Assembly: GCA_910577995.1 (NCBI GenBank)
Contig: CAJTND010000016.1
Span: 1 to 25,422, forward strand
Length of the DNA: 25,422 nt
Direction: 5' to 3'
Source: an uncultured Christensenella sp.
GTDB taxonomy: Bacteria; Bacillota; Clostridia; Christensenellales; Pumilibacteraceae
Shown: piece by piece, positions 1 to 8,295 of the stretch
Numbering within the stretch: position 1 is the first letter of the stretch
Layout: each line of letters begins with the position of its first letter
The notes under the pieces: model-generated
What the model was told of the DNA's origin: nothing
What the model saw: only the letters and a program-made list of their open reading frames with translations
The model's database searches: none
Made by a program: the position numbers and the translations under genes

Positions 1-30
1 GGTGTCGGCGAAGCCGACGGAGGGGGCTTT
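1..30. repeat. 3' end of dispersed palindromic repeat (cut by window edge)
   Basis: The first 30 bases match the right end of the repeat copy ending at 8509 (GTGTCGGCGAAGCCGACGG then AGGGGGCTTT). The left part lies outside the window. The bases that follow (31-60) also loosely resemble the sequence following the 8509 copy, suggesting the flank is part of the repeated block. Confidence 0.75.
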
Positions 31-100
31 AAGATAATGCGGAAGTAGAACTGATGAATTTTCGGCGTTCCGATTATTTTTTTTGTCTTCTCAATTATTT

Positions 101-130
101 GCCGACGCGACAAATCGCGTCGGCTTTTTT
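101..130 (+). terminator. Rho-independent terminator of the upstream (off-window) gene
   Basis: A perfect 9-bp stem (GCCGACGCG at 101-109, CGCGTCGGC at 116-124) with a six-base loop is followed by TTTTTT at 125-130. It would end transcription entering from the left and insulate the regulator promoter that follows. Confidence 0.85.
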
Positions 131-140
131 GTTAAAAATA

Positions 141-175
141 AGTTTAGGACAAAAATCGAAAGTTTAGGACAAAAA
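141..175 (+). promoter_or_regulatory. Tandem 15-base direct repeat, likely LytTR binding site
   Basis: AGTTTAGGACAAAAA occurs at 141-155 and identically at 161-175, a period of exactly 20 bp (about two helical turns). Paired direct repeats spaced two turns apart are the known binding arrangement of LytTR-domain regulators such as AgrA. The pair ends 12 bp before the -35 box of the LytTR regulator gene that it precedes, so autoregulation is the simplest inference. The exact sequence differs from the AgrA consensus. Confidence 0.7.
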
Positions 176-187
176 ATTTGCATAATA

Positions 188-216
188 TTGAATATCGAAA
201 ATAATGATGTTACAAT
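188..216 (+). promoter_or_regulatory. Sigma-A promoter of the two-component operon
   Basis: TTGAAT (188-193), a 17-base spacer and TACAAT (211-216) give a good sigma-A promoter, 30 bases before the regulator start codon. The direct repeat at 141-175 sits immediately upstream, in a typical activator position. Confidence 0.75.
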
Positions 217-246
217 ATATTTGTAAAAGTTTCGGAGGAGGGCAGT

Positions 247-963
247 ATGAACATTGCCGTAGTCGAGGACGATTTTTCCGCCGCCGATAATTTGACGACT
301 TGTTTCAATAAGTACAGCGAAACGAGCGGCATCGAGTTTAATGTCATGCACTTTACCGATGCGGAGAGTTTTCTCTCGTCGTACCGTCCCGCCTTATATT
401 CGATGGTGTTTATGGATATCGAGCTACCCGGCATGACGGGGCTCGACGCGGCTAAGCAGCTGCGCGCCAAGGATTCCGTAGTCGTCCTGATTTTTTTGAC
501 GAAGATGGCGCAGTACGCGCAAAAGGGCTACGAGGTGGAGGCGCTCGACTTTATGGTCAAGCCGCTCCGCTATGCGGATTTTTGTCTTAAAATAAAAAAA
601 GCGATAAACGTAGCGCAGATGCGCGAAACGCGTTCGGTGATGATACCTACGGGCAGCGGTTTTACCTGCCTGTCCACGGACAAGCTTATATATGTCGAGG
701 TCATGGGGCATCAGCTGAGGTTTCAGCTCGTCGACGGCATCGTCGAGGTGCGCGGCACTCTTTCCGATATGGAACAGCGGCTCGGCAGCAGCGGGTTTTT
801 GCGTTGCAGTAACTGCTACCTCGTCAATTCGCGGTTCGTCAATTCCGTCAACGGTTACGATGTGGACGTCGGCGGGTACATGCTTAAAATAAGTCATCCC
901 AAGCGCAAGAGGTTCATGAAAGCGCTTACGGAGATATACACGGGCGGCGGCGTCAAGCAGTAA
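247..963 (+). CDS. LytTR-family response regulator (AgrA-like)
   Basis: Cytoplasmic transcription regulator of a two-component system, 238 residues, the usual length for an AgrA/ComE-type protein. Residues 1-120 form a receiver domain: acidic pocket D8/D9, phospho-acceptor D57 in the FMDIELPG strand-loop, conserved T85 and K105 (VKP). Residues about 131-235 form a LytTR DNA-binding domain (features include YVEVMGHQLRF and the FLRCSNCYLVN segment). The start is fixed by GGAGGAGGG at 234-242. Its TAA stop shares one base with the ATG of the kinase gene at 963, so the pair is translationally coupled. The tandem repeat at 141-175 suggests autoregulation, and a third copy near 2499 suggests control of the downstream surface-enzyme locus. 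The family assignment is firm; target genes are inferred. Confidence 0.93.
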   Translation: MNIAVVEDDFSAADNLTTCFNKYSETSGIEFNVMHFTDAESFLSSYRPALYSMVFMDIELPGMTGLDAAKQLRAKDSVVVLIFLTKMAQYAQKGYEVEALDFMVKPLRYADFCLKIKKAINVAQMRETRSVMIPTGSGFTCLSTDKLIYVEVMGHQLRFQLVDGIVEVRGTLSDMEQRLGSSGFLRCSNCYLVNSRFVNSVNGYDVDVGGYMLKISHPKRKRFMKALTEIYTGGGVKQ

Positions 964-2291
964 TGAAACTCGATACCGCTATCATGATATTCCGATATAT
1001 GTACTGTCCGTTCATTGTCGAGATGCTGGTGCTTACGGTCATGCTGCTGTACAAGCAGCGGCGGCAGCGGTATTTCGCGATGTGGCTGGCGACGGGGATA
1101 GTCATGCTTGCGGCGGCGAGCTTTCTTTTGAGCTGCGCGGCTATGTATATCATAAACATTCCGATACTCGGCGCGCTGTTTTATGCGGCGCTGTTCCTGA
1201 TGATACTCGGATTGCTCAAAGTCTGCTATAATGTCCCGTTCCGCATACTGCTGTTCTGCGGCGTAAGCGCTTACGCCATGCAAAACCTAAGCTACCGCAT
1301 GGGCAGTATATTCGAGGTAACGGGCGTTATTTGGCGGTTCTCGGCGGCAGTCGGATACGAGGCGGCGAACAATATCGTTTTCTTCGGTATATTCGCGGCT
1401 TTGCTCGCGCCGTTCTGGTTCTTTTACGTCAAGCGCATCAACAGGACGGGCATCGAAAACATTTACAGCCGCAATATCCTGACGATTTCGGTCTTTGCGC
1501 TCGGCATAACGATAGTACTTTGCGGCTATGCCAACGCGTATTGGTTTATGAGCATGGAGCTCAGCATCGTCAATTACTGCTTCGCGATAATCGCGAATAT
1601 TTTCGTGCTCGTCATTCAGTCGGGCATGGCGGAACGCACCGCGCTGCGGACCGACGCGGAGCGCGTGCGCGGGCTGTGGCAGCAGGACCGTCGGCAGTAC
1701 GAAATGGCTAAAGAGAACATCGAGCTTATCAATATCAAATGTCACGACCTCAAGCATAAGCTCCGCGCGCTCGGCACGGGCGGCGGCGCGAGCGCCGCCG
1801 AGATAAAAGAAATGGAAAAGTGCATCGCCATTTACGACAGCAAGATAAACACGGGCAGTAAGCCGCTCGACGTTTTGCTCAACGAAAAGAGCCTGCTTTG
1901 CAATAGTAACGGCATCCGTCTCGATTGCATGGCGGACGGCGCGTTACTTTCGTTCATGGACGAGTTCGACCTGTATTCGCTTTTCGGCAATATGGTTTCT
2001 AACGCAGTCGAAGCTGCGCTCAAACTCGACGACCCCGAAAAGAAGATAATAACGCTGACGGTGAGCGGATCTCGCGGCATGGTGTTGATAAACTGCGACA
2101 ACTACTATTCCGGCGAGATCAAACGAAGCGGCGCAAACTTCGTAACGGACAAGCCCGACGACTCCGAGCACGGGTTCGGCGTAAAGAGCATGCGTCTGCT
2201 CGTTAAAAAGTACGGCGGCACGATAAGCATCGACTACGGCGAGGGCATATTCTCGGTAAGAGTGAGCCTGCCCGTTAAAGGCGGAGAGTAA
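963..2291 (+). CDS. GHKL-type sensor histidine kinase (AgrC-like)
   Basis: Membrane sensor kinase of 442 residues, partner of the preceding LytTR regulator. Residues 1-220 hold six or seven hydrophobic spans (about 17-30, 38-64, 66-86, 93-110, 136-156, 171-194, 200-220), the layout of peptide-sensing AgrC-type kinases. The cytoplasmic part carries the phospho-acceptor H261 in KCHDLKHKLR, an N-box around N347 (GNMVSNAVEAAL) and a G-box at 404-410 (GFGVKSM) of a GHKL ATPase domain. The ATG overlaps the regulator stop by one base and needs no separate ribosome binding site. No AgrB-like processing protease or AgrD-like precursor peptide is visible nearby, so the signal may be encoded elsewhere or may not be a peptide. 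Kinase identity is sure; ligand unknown. Confidence 0.93.
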   Translation: MKLDTAIMIFRYMYCPFIVEMLVLTVMLLYKQRRQRYFAMWLATGIVMLAAASFLLSCAAMYIINIPILGALFYAALFLMILGLLKVCYNVPFRILLFCGVSAYAMQNLSYRMGSIFEVTGVIWRFSAAVGYEAANNIVFFGIFAALLAPFWFFYVKRINRTGIENIYSRNILTISVFALGITIVLCGYANAYWFMSMELSIVNYCFAIIANIFVLVIQSGMAERTALRTDAERVRGLWQQDRRQYEMAKENIELINIKCHDLKHKLRALGTGGGASAAEIKEMEKCIAIYDSKINTGSKPLDVLLNEKSLLCNSNGIRLDCMADGALLSFMDEFDLYSLFGNMVSNAVEAALKLDDPEKKIITLTVSGSRGMVLINCDNYYSGEIKRSGANFVTDKPDDSEHGFGVKSMRLLVKKYGGTISIDYGEGIFSVRVSLPVKGGE

Positions 2292-2298
2292 GGGCGGA

Positions 2299-2425
2299 TA
2301 AAGCCCCTAGCGGTTTTTCGCTCCGCTCAAAACCGCTTCCCCCGAGAGGGGGAAGCGGCGGCGCGTCGAATGTAACGGCATCGCATCCGCCGTTGGGGGG
2401 GCGTCGGCGTAGGGACGGAGGGGGA
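2299..2425. repeat. Dispersed palindromic repeat, full-length variant
   Basis: Begins TAAAGCCCCTAGCGG and ends ACGGAGGGGGA. Internally it carries a perfect 11-bp hairpin with a GAGA loop (CCGCTTCCCCC at 2333-2343, GGGGGAAGCGG at 2348-2358). It fills most of the gap between the kinase and esterase genes. Related copies lie at 8296, 8549, 18861 and 18994. The hairpin could weaken read-through but has no U-tract. Confidence 0.8.
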
Positions 2426-2498
2426 CGGTAAGCTTTTTTTGTATAAAACACGCCATAAATAACCGGTCTTTTCCCATATATACCGCACCGATAGTATA

Positions 2499-2513
2499 AG
2501 ATTAGGACAAAAA
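2499..2513 (+). promoter_or_regulatory. Single copy of the regulator-gene repeat (candidate LytTR half-site)
   Basis: AGATTAGGACAAAAA matches the 15-base repeat found twice at 141-175 at 14 of 15 positions. It ends 22 bases before the -35 box of the esterase promoter, against 12 bases at the regulator promoter, a difference of one helical turn, so the face of the helix is kept. Twenty bases downstream (2519-2528) a degenerate partner matches at 6 of 10 positions. This ties the surface-enzyme locus to the two-component system by inference. Confidence 0.5.
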
Positions 2514-2535
2514 AAACAAGAGTACGGCAACCCTA

Positions 2536-2564
2536 TTGACATGCCGTATATTATGGATTATCAT
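2536..2564 (+). promoter_or_regulatory. Sigma-A promoter of the esterase gene
   Basis: TTGACA (2536-2541), 17 bases, TATCAT (2559-2564). This is a near-consensus promoter 56 bases ahead of the lipoprotein esterase start. The 330-base gap 2292-2620 otherwise holds only the dispersed repeat and the TTAGGAC element. Confidence 0.75.
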
Positions 2565-2620
2565 TTTCCCGATAACGATCTTTGCGGTCGTGATTATTTT
2601 TTAGATCGAGGAGAAAATCG

Positions 2621-4084
2621 ATGAAAAAGGGTAAGAAGGTTTTTGCTGTAGCAATGGCTGTGGCCGCCGTGGGCGGGCTTTCCTGCGTCGTCGCTTGCGG
2701 CGACAAGAAGCCGCATGAACCCGTCAATATGGACGCCGCCGAGTCTGCGAGCATAATCGTAACGGGTTATGAGTTCGGTCCCGGCGTTTCGGGCGTTGTC
2801 GTCGAGTTCGACGACGTTGTCAAGGGCTTTACCAAAGACACGTTCACAGTTAAGACCGCTAACAAGACGCGCACCGTTCAAGAGGCTTACTGCTCGGACG
2901 AAAAGGGCGTTAAGTCGACGGACGCTACCAAGTACCTAACGCTCCAATTAGGTATGCCCAAGGTCACTTCGTCAATGTGGGGCGCAAGCGTGGAGGCGTC
3001 GCCGTTCACCTATGACATGACTAAGAATGTCAACAAGTGGGCGGAAGAATACAAGATCAATCTTGCCGTTGCGGAAAACCAAAGCTTTACCGTCGGCAAG
3101 GTCAAGTATCAGGCGAAAGATTCTTATTCCTATAACGTCACGACCTCGGCGAATCGCATTATCCCTCAGACCGCTACCTGGAACAAGGATTCTTATACAT
3201 ATAACCAAGACGGCAAGGACATAACGCTCACGCGCGCGGCGCGCAAGCCCGACGGCGCGGACGCCGACAATCAAAAGAATCCGCTCATCATCTGGCTGCA
3301 CGGCATGGGCGAAGGCGGCACGGATATCGATATAGACCTGCTCGGGAACGAGGTGACCGGTCTTACTTCCGACAACGAGACCAACGTTCAGCATTACTTC
3401 AAAAGCAACGACAGCGCGGGCGCGTATGTGCTTGCAGTGCAGACCCCGACGATGTGGATGGATACCACGGGCGAGGGCGGCAAGCCCAACGACGGAGAGA
3501 GCGGTGAGCAGGAATCATACTACACCGAGGCGCTGTACGCCGCGATAACCGACTATGTTGCCAAAACGCCCGATATAGATACTGACAGGATATATCTCGG
3601 CGGCTGCTCCAACGGCGGATATATGACGATGAACATGATGTTCAAACACGGCGATTACTTTGCCGCGTTCTATCCCATCTGCGAGGCGTACCGCGACCGT
3701 GTGTACGAAGCCGACGGAACTACTATAAAACACCTTAATATCACCGACGCAATGATCGAGCAGATCAAGGACTATAATATCTGGTTCCTGCAGTCCGACA
3801 ACGACGGCACTGTCAACCCCGACTTGTATATGCGCCCGACGTTCAAACGTCTTCTCGATGCCGGCGCGACCAATGTTTTTGCCACGATGACTCCTAACGT
3901 CACGGGCATGGATGCGGAAGGCGTCAACTACGACGGACATTGGAGCTGGATATACGCATTCAACGACGACGTCAGAAAACGTATCGACAATACCAAGATA
4001 ACCTCGGCGAGCGACGTCAAGAACGAAAACTGCACGGTGGACGGCAACATGTGGGATTGGCTGTCCAAACAAACCAAGGCTTAA
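2621..4084 (+). CDS. Lipoprotein carbohydrate esterase (alpha/beta hydrolase, PHB-depolymerase/feruloyl-esterase-like)
   Basis: Predicted surface lipoprotein of 487 residues. The signal peptide ends in the lipobox VVAC with lipidated C26. Residues about 45-160 resemble the N-terminal Ig-like domain of Thermotoga EstA-type esterases. Residues about 170-455 form an alpha/beta hydrolase: oxyanion-loop WLHGMGEGG (225-233), nucleophile S330 in GGCSNGGYM, probable acid D393 or D395 (QSDNDGTV) and base H440 (YDGHW). The family removes acyl groups such as acetate or ferulate from plant polysaccharides; the substrate here is not shown by sequence. AGGAG near 2609 sets the start. The following CBM-like lipoprotein and GH3 enzyme, same strand, support a role in surface glycan breakdown. 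A second cysteine (C22) precedes the lipobox cysteine. Confidence 0.85.
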   Translation: MKKGKKVFAVAMAVAAVGGLSCVVACGDKKPHEPVNMDAAESASIIVTGYEFGPGVSGVVVEFDDVVKGFTKDTFTVKTANKTRTVQEAYCSDEKGVKSTDATKYLTLQLGMPKVTSSMWGASVEASPFTYDMTKNVNKWAEEYKINLAVAENQSFTVGKVKYQAKDSYSYNVTTSANRIIPQTATWNKDSYTYNQDGKDITLTRAARKPDGADADNQKNPLIIWLHGMGEGGTDIDIDLLGNEVTGLTSDNETNVQHYFKSNDSAGAYVLAVQTPTMWMDTTGEGGKPNDGESGEQESYYTEALYAAITDYVAKTPDIDTDRIYLGGCSNGGYMTMNMMFKHGDYFAAFYPICEAYRDRVYEADGTTIKHLNITDAMIEQIKDYNIWFLQSDNDGTVNPDLYMRPTFKRLLDAGATNVFATMTPNVTGMDAEGVNYDGHWSWIYAFNDDVRKRIDNTKITSASDVKNENCTVDGNMWDWLSKQTKA

Positions 4085-4192
4085 CCGAGATCACTCGTTT
4101 AGCATGGCGGGCGGCGCGCGGACGAGTCGTGATGGTAGTTCGCGCGCGGTCTTCCCAAAATAAATAAAAATACCTATCATAAGGAGAAAACA

Positions 4193-4879
4193 ATGAAAAA
4201 GACTATCAAAAAGATGCTCGGCATCACCGCTGCGGCGGCTCTCACTCTCTCTATGGGCTCTATGGCTCTTATCGGCTGCGGCGGCGGCGCAAAGGATTAC
4301 ACCTTCGAGGCGGAGCATGCTGTTTGGTCAGACGGTATATATATTGATACCGGCGCAGTTTGGGGACAGGATGGTAGCGAAGCGACGTTCGCAGGCAATT
4401 TCAATCAAGCGGGACAGACTATTTCTTGGACGATAAAGGCAAGTAAAGAGTGCGATGCGACGCTTACTCTTCATGCAGCATCTGCAAGCATGGGTATGAC
4501 AATGATTGATCCCAACGGTAACCCCATGGATCAGACTAACTACAAAGTCTCCCTTGCCGAAGTCGATATGTCGACCGATCAAATTACTATTTCCGTAAAC
4601 GATACCGCCGCGTCTATGACGGGCAAACTTCCCGGAAGCCCCGCGGAATGGGACGGACAGTCTGCCGAGGGGTGGCACAATGTGGGTACTGCGACCGGAA
4701 CGATACACCTTAAAAAAGGTGAAAACGTTATTACGCTTGAAATCACGGGAGCGCCTTCTCAAGGTTACTGGACTGCCGGTATCAATACCGATAAAATAGT
4801 CATTAACAGCGAAGCTAAACTTACTTTTACTAAGACGGATAACAGCGACAAGGTGAATAACCCCTCGCAAGGCGGTTAA
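4193..4879 (+). CDS. Lipoprotein with CBM6/CBM35-like carbohydrate-binding module
   Basis: Predicted surface lipoprotein of 228 residues. A lysine-rich signal peptide ends in lipobox LIGC with lipidated C29, followed by a glycine spacer. Residues about 35-208 look like a single beta-sandwich binding module of the CBM6/CBM35 type: it opens with YTFEAEHAVW (the typical calcium-site strand), has a central GWHNVGTATGTIHLKKGENVITLEI strand pair region, and closes with WTAGINTDKIVI. No catalytic domain is present, so it probably binds glycan at the cell surface, perhaps as partner to the esterase and GH3 enzyme on either side. AAGGAG at 4181-4186 fixes the start. The 108-base gap before it shows no promoter I trust, so co-transcription with the esterase is likely. 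The module family is inferred from pattern, not from a search. Confidence 0.75.
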   Translation: MKKTIKKMLGITAAAALTLSMGSMALIGCGGGAKDYTFEAEHAVWSDGIYIDTGAVWGQDGSEATFAGNFNQAGQTISWTIKASKECDATLTLHAASASMGMTMIDPNGNPMDQTNYKVSLAEVDMSTDQITISVNDTAASMTGKLPGSPAEWDGQSAEGWHNVGTATGTIHLKKGENVITLEITGAPSQGYWTAGINTDKIVINSEAKLTFTKTDNSDKVNNPSQGG

Positions 4880-4896
4880 TGGAATCATTCGGTCGA

Positions 4897-4917
4897 GCCG
4901 CCGCACATCACGGCGGC
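4897..4917 (+). other. GC-rich stem-loop between CBM and GH3 genes
   Basis: GCCGCCG (4897-4903) pairs with CGGCGGC (4911-4917). It has no U-tract, so it is not a standard terminator; it may stabilise or attenuate the transcript. The rest of 4880-5029 is AT-rich with no promoter that I can call confidently. Confidence 0.35.
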
Positions 4918-5040
4918 GGCGAAAGCCGTATTATAAAGTCAATTTAATTATGTTCCGAGAGGCATTTATAAAAGACAGCTACGCTATTGCTTTATAACAG
5001 TAAATATTAAATATATTTATCGATCTATCAGGAGGATCAA

Positions 5041-8000
5041 ATGGCAGACAAAAAGCGCAAAAAGATGAGCGCCAAGCTGTTCACGATAATCGTATCGTGC
5101 ATAGCGGCGGTGCTTATCGCCTTTGCCATCGCGTTGCCTGTTGTCACCGTCGGCACTTACGATCAAGTCCTTAGAGATTTTTTCGGTACGACTTCCCGTA
5201 AGACCAGCGGTATAGACACCGACGCGACAAAGGATTATGACAAAGACTATAACAAGAGCGATTTCGCGGACAAAACCGCACTCCAAACCGCCGCGCAGAA
5301 GTTTACGCGCGAAGCGGGTGCGGAAGGCTTTGTTCTTCTCAAAAACGACACTGCGGGCGGCAAGGGCTTGCCTATCAAGACCGACGCCAACAACAAGACC
5401 AAGCTGAGCTTGTTCTCGCAGTCGTCAGTCGATATGCAGGCGGGCGGCACGGGCTCCGGCGTCAGCTACATCAACGGCGATTTCAAGTCCGCGCTCGAGG
5501 CGCAGAACTATACCGTCAACGAAAAGCTTTGGAGCTTCTACAAAGGCACTGGCAAAAAACGAGGCGGCGGTGCGTTAAACTACGGCGGCGCCGAGGACTG
5601 GTCTATAAACGAGTCCGATATAAGCGCCATATCCGACGCTGCAAAGTCCGAAGCGACGGGCACGACGCCGATATTCGTTATAACGCGTACCGGCGGCGAG
5701 GGGCGCGATCTTGCGCGCTATATGGGCGCAGACCCGAACGTTAGTGGCGGCGGTTGGTTTGCTTCCAAACCCAATGAATGGACGAATAAAGTCAAAGCCG
5801 AGGATAAGGATAAGCATTACCTCGAGCCCGATTCCGTCGAACTCGGCGTTATCAAGTATCTTAACGATAACTTCGATAACGTTATCCTCGTTGTAAACAC
5901 CAACAACGCTTTCGAGCTCGGTTGGGTGGCGAACTATCCCAACATCAAGTCGGTGCTTTGGGCGCCCGGCGCGGGCGGCGAGACTTACAACGCGGTAGCG
6001 GACGTTATCAGCGGCAAGGTCACTCCCTCGGGCAAGCTCGTCGATACCTTCGCTTTTGATGCGTTCTCTGCTCCCGCCATGCAGAACATGGGCGACCTTC
6101 AGTACGAGAACAACGGCAAAGCAACGGGCTATTACGGCGTATCTTACGACGAAGGCATCTACGTAGGCTACAAGTACTACGAGACGCGCTATACCGATAA
6201 GGTAAACGGCGTTACGGGCGTAGGCGACTATAAATATGCCGAAACCGTACAGTATCCGTTCGGCTACGGACTTTCGTACACGACGTTCGCTTGGAGCGAT
6301 TTCGCCGTTACCCCCAAGACCGCCGACGGCGACATGACCGTTTCGGTCAAAGTCAAGAACACGGGCGCCGTTAAAGGCAAAGAGGTCGTCGAAGTCTATC
6401 TTCAAGCGCCTTACACCGCATACGACGCTACCAACCATATCGAGAAGTCCGCTGTTTCGCTCGTAGGCTTCGGCAAGACCGCCGAGCTTGCACCGAATGC
6501 TGAAGAGACTGTATCGGTCACTGTCAACGTGCGCGACTTCATCACCTACGACGACGTTAAGGATAAGACGTACATCCTCGAGGACGGCGACTATCTCCTT
6601 ACGGCGGCGCGCGATGCGCATGCGGCAGCCAACAACTTCCTCGCGCATAAAGGCAAGACTATTACCGACGGCATGACCGCCGACGGCGACAAGACGTTTG
6701 TCAAGGTTTGGAACAATCCGACTTTCGACAAGACGACTTACAAGACCTCGGACGCGGGCGTCGAGATAACCAACGTGTTCGACGATGCAAGCCTTATAGC
6801 GCGCGACAAGTATCTTTCCCGTGCGGACTGGGTCGGAACTTATCCGAAACAGCACGGCAATCAGAGCGGCAAGGTCGTATCGACCAACAGCGAGAAGAAC
6901 GGCTATCAGTGGCGCGAGAATATCGACGATGCGCGTCTTGCCAAGCTTAGTCTTAATGACGGATCTCCCGAAGCTGCAAACAACCCCATGCAGGAAACGG
7001 AAGCCGCAAAACTTGCCAAACCGTTCGGTCAGTCGGGTGAACTTGAGCTTATCGACTTCCGCGGCAAAGAATTCAAAGAAGTCGATTGGGATAAGATAAT
7101 CAATCAAATGACGACGGGCGAGATCACTAAGATAATAAAGCTCGCAGGATACGAAACAGCTGCCGCTAAATCGATAGGCAAACCCCGGGCAATAGACCTT
7201 GACGGTCCGTCCGGACTTAACAACATGGCTACGCATGAGCCGTATTCGATAACCTATCCCGCCGAGGTCAATATCGCGGCGAGCTGGAACAGAGCTATAT
7301 CCTACGATCACGGCAAGTTCGTCGCCAACGACGGTCTTATAAGCGGCGCAGGTGCGTCGGGCTGGTATGCGCCCGCGATGAATATCCACCGCACGCCGTT
7401 CGCGGGACGTAACTTCGAGTATTACTCCGAAGACCCGTTCATGTCGGGCGCGATGGCTCTCGAAGCCGTCAACGCGACCGCGGAGCGCGGCATGTACTCC
7501 TTTATCAAGCACTTCGCGCTCAACGATCAGGAAGACCACCGCACGGACAAAGGTCTTGCGACCTGGTCCAACGAGCAGGCTATCCGCGAGATATATCTCC
7601 AACCGTTCCGCGTCTGCGTCGAGAGACGTGCGGAAGTCGAGACGAGATATTGGGAGTATAATGAGAAAGACGGCTCGTTTACAGAGAAGAAAGTCAAGAT
7701 ACCCGGCGTGCTCGCTATAATGAGCTCGTTCAACCGCATAGGCGCGACCTGGGCGGGCGGCGACTACCGTTTGCTGACGCAGGTTCTCAGAAACGAATGG
7801 GGCTTCGACGGCATGGTCCTTACCGACTATGACAACGGCGGCTACATGAACACGCAACAGTGCCTGCGCGCAGGCGGCGACGTTAAGCTGACGCAGCAGA
7901 ATACCGTTCCGTATTCCATCAAGACCGATGCGGATAAATACTATGCGCGTGAGTCGATGAAGCACGTGCTTTACACGGTCGTCAACTCCAACGCGATGAA

Positions 8001-8220
8001 CGGCTATATCCACGGCGTTAAAGTCGGCGCAGAACCGTTCGCTTACTACTACCTCATCCTTATCGCAGTCGGCGTTCTTGCCGCGGGCTTTACCGCCTGG
8101 GCGGCGACGATAGCGGTGCTCAAGTGGCGCCGCGAACTGCGCGAGGGCAAGGGCGAGAGCGCGGAAGCGCCCGCGCCGCAAAATACCGAGGACGCTCCTG
8201 CGCCCGAGGACAAAGAATAG
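5041..8220 (+). CDS. Membrane-tethered, domain-permuted GH3 glycoside hydrolase
   Basis: Exo-acting beta-glycosidase-type enzyme, 1059 residues. The domain order is reversed relative to most GH3 proteins. A membrane span (about 13-38) is followed by the GH3 C-terminal domain (about 81-415, including GFVLLKND and KLSLFSQSS), an FnIII-like domain (about 417-550, after YPFGYGLSYTTF), and only then the GH3 N-terminal catalytic barrel (about 672-985). The barrel carries DGPSG (721-725), KH (823-824, in KHFALNDQE) and the likely nucleophile D929 in GMVLTDYDNGG. A second membrane span (1002-1027) and a Pro/Ala/Glu-rich tail close the protein, so both ends are anchored and the enzyme is extracellular. 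Permuted GH3 enzymes are known from Ruminococcus albus and Butyrivibrio. AGGAGG at 5030-5035 sets the start. Sugar specificity cannot be read from sequence. Confidence 0.9.
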   Translation: MADKKRKKMSAKLFTIIVSCIAAVLIAFAIALPVVTVGTYDQVLRDFFGTTSRKTSGIDTDATKDYDKDYNKSDFADKTALQTAAQKFTREAGAEGFVLLKNDTAGGKGLPIKTDANNKTKLSLFSQSSVDMQAGGTGSGVSYINGDFKSALEAQNYTVNEKLWSFYKGTGKKRGGGALNYGGAEDWSINESDISAISDAAKSEATGTTPIFVITRTGGEGRDLARYMGADPNVSGGGWFASKPNEWTNKVKAEDKDKHYLEPDSVELGVIKYLNDNFDNVILVVNTNNAFELGWVANYPNIKSVLWAPGAGGETYNAVADVISGKVTPSGKLVDTFAFDAFSAPAMQNMGDLQYENNGKATGYYGVSYDEGIYVGYKYYETRYTDKVNGVTGVGDYKYAETVQYPFGYGLSYTTFAWSDFAVTPKTADGDMTVSVKVKNTGAVKGKEVVEVYLQAPYTAYDATNHIEKSAVSLVGFGKTAELAPNAEETVSVTVNVRDFITYDDVKDKTYILEDGDYLLTAARDAHAAANNFLAHKGKTITDGMTADGDKTFVKVWNNPTFDKTTYKTSDAGVEITNVFDDASLIARDKYLSRADWVGTYPKQHGNQSGKVVSTNSEKNGYQWRENIDDARLAKLSLNDGSPEAANNPMQETEAAKLAKPFGQSGELELIDFRGKEFKEVDWDKIINQMTTGEITKIIKLAGYETAAAKSIGKPRAIDLDGPSGLNNMATHEPYSITYPAEVNIAASWNRAISYDHGKFVANDGLISGAGASGWYAPAMNIHRTPFAGRNFEYYSEDPFMSGAMALEAVNATAERGMYSFIKHFALNDQEDHRTDKGLATWSNEQAIREIYLQPFRVCVERRAEVETRYWEYNEKDGSFTEKKVKIPGVLAIMSSFNRIGATWAGGDYRLLTQVLRNEWGFDGMVLTDYDNGGYMNTQQCLRAGGDVKLTQQNTVPYSIKTDADKYYARESMKHVLYTVVNSNAMNGYIHGVKVGAEPFAYYYLILIAVGVLAAGFTAWAATIAVLKWRRELREGKGESAEAPAPQNTEDAPAPEDKE

Positions 8221-8249
8221 CTTTCTTATAATCTCCTCCATTTGGGAAA

Positions 8250-8280
8250 GGGCTTCCGCTTCGTCGGGAGCTCTTTTCTT
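8250..8280 (+). terminator. Terminator of the surface-glycan locus
   Basis: GGGCTTCCG (8250-8258) pairs with CGGGAGCTC (8265-8273), nine pairs including two G-U, loop CTTCGT, followed by TTTTCTT. It lies 30 bases after the GH3 stop codon. Confidence 0.75.
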
Positions 8281-8295
8281 ATTGTATGATTTTTT

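Noticed and set aside
5575..8241. An 888-codon open frame on the minus strand opposite the GH3 gene
   Set aside because: It mirrors a strongly supported GH3 coding frame; the protein is Arg/Val-rich low-complexity and lacks any motif. Long antisense frames are common in GC-rich genes.
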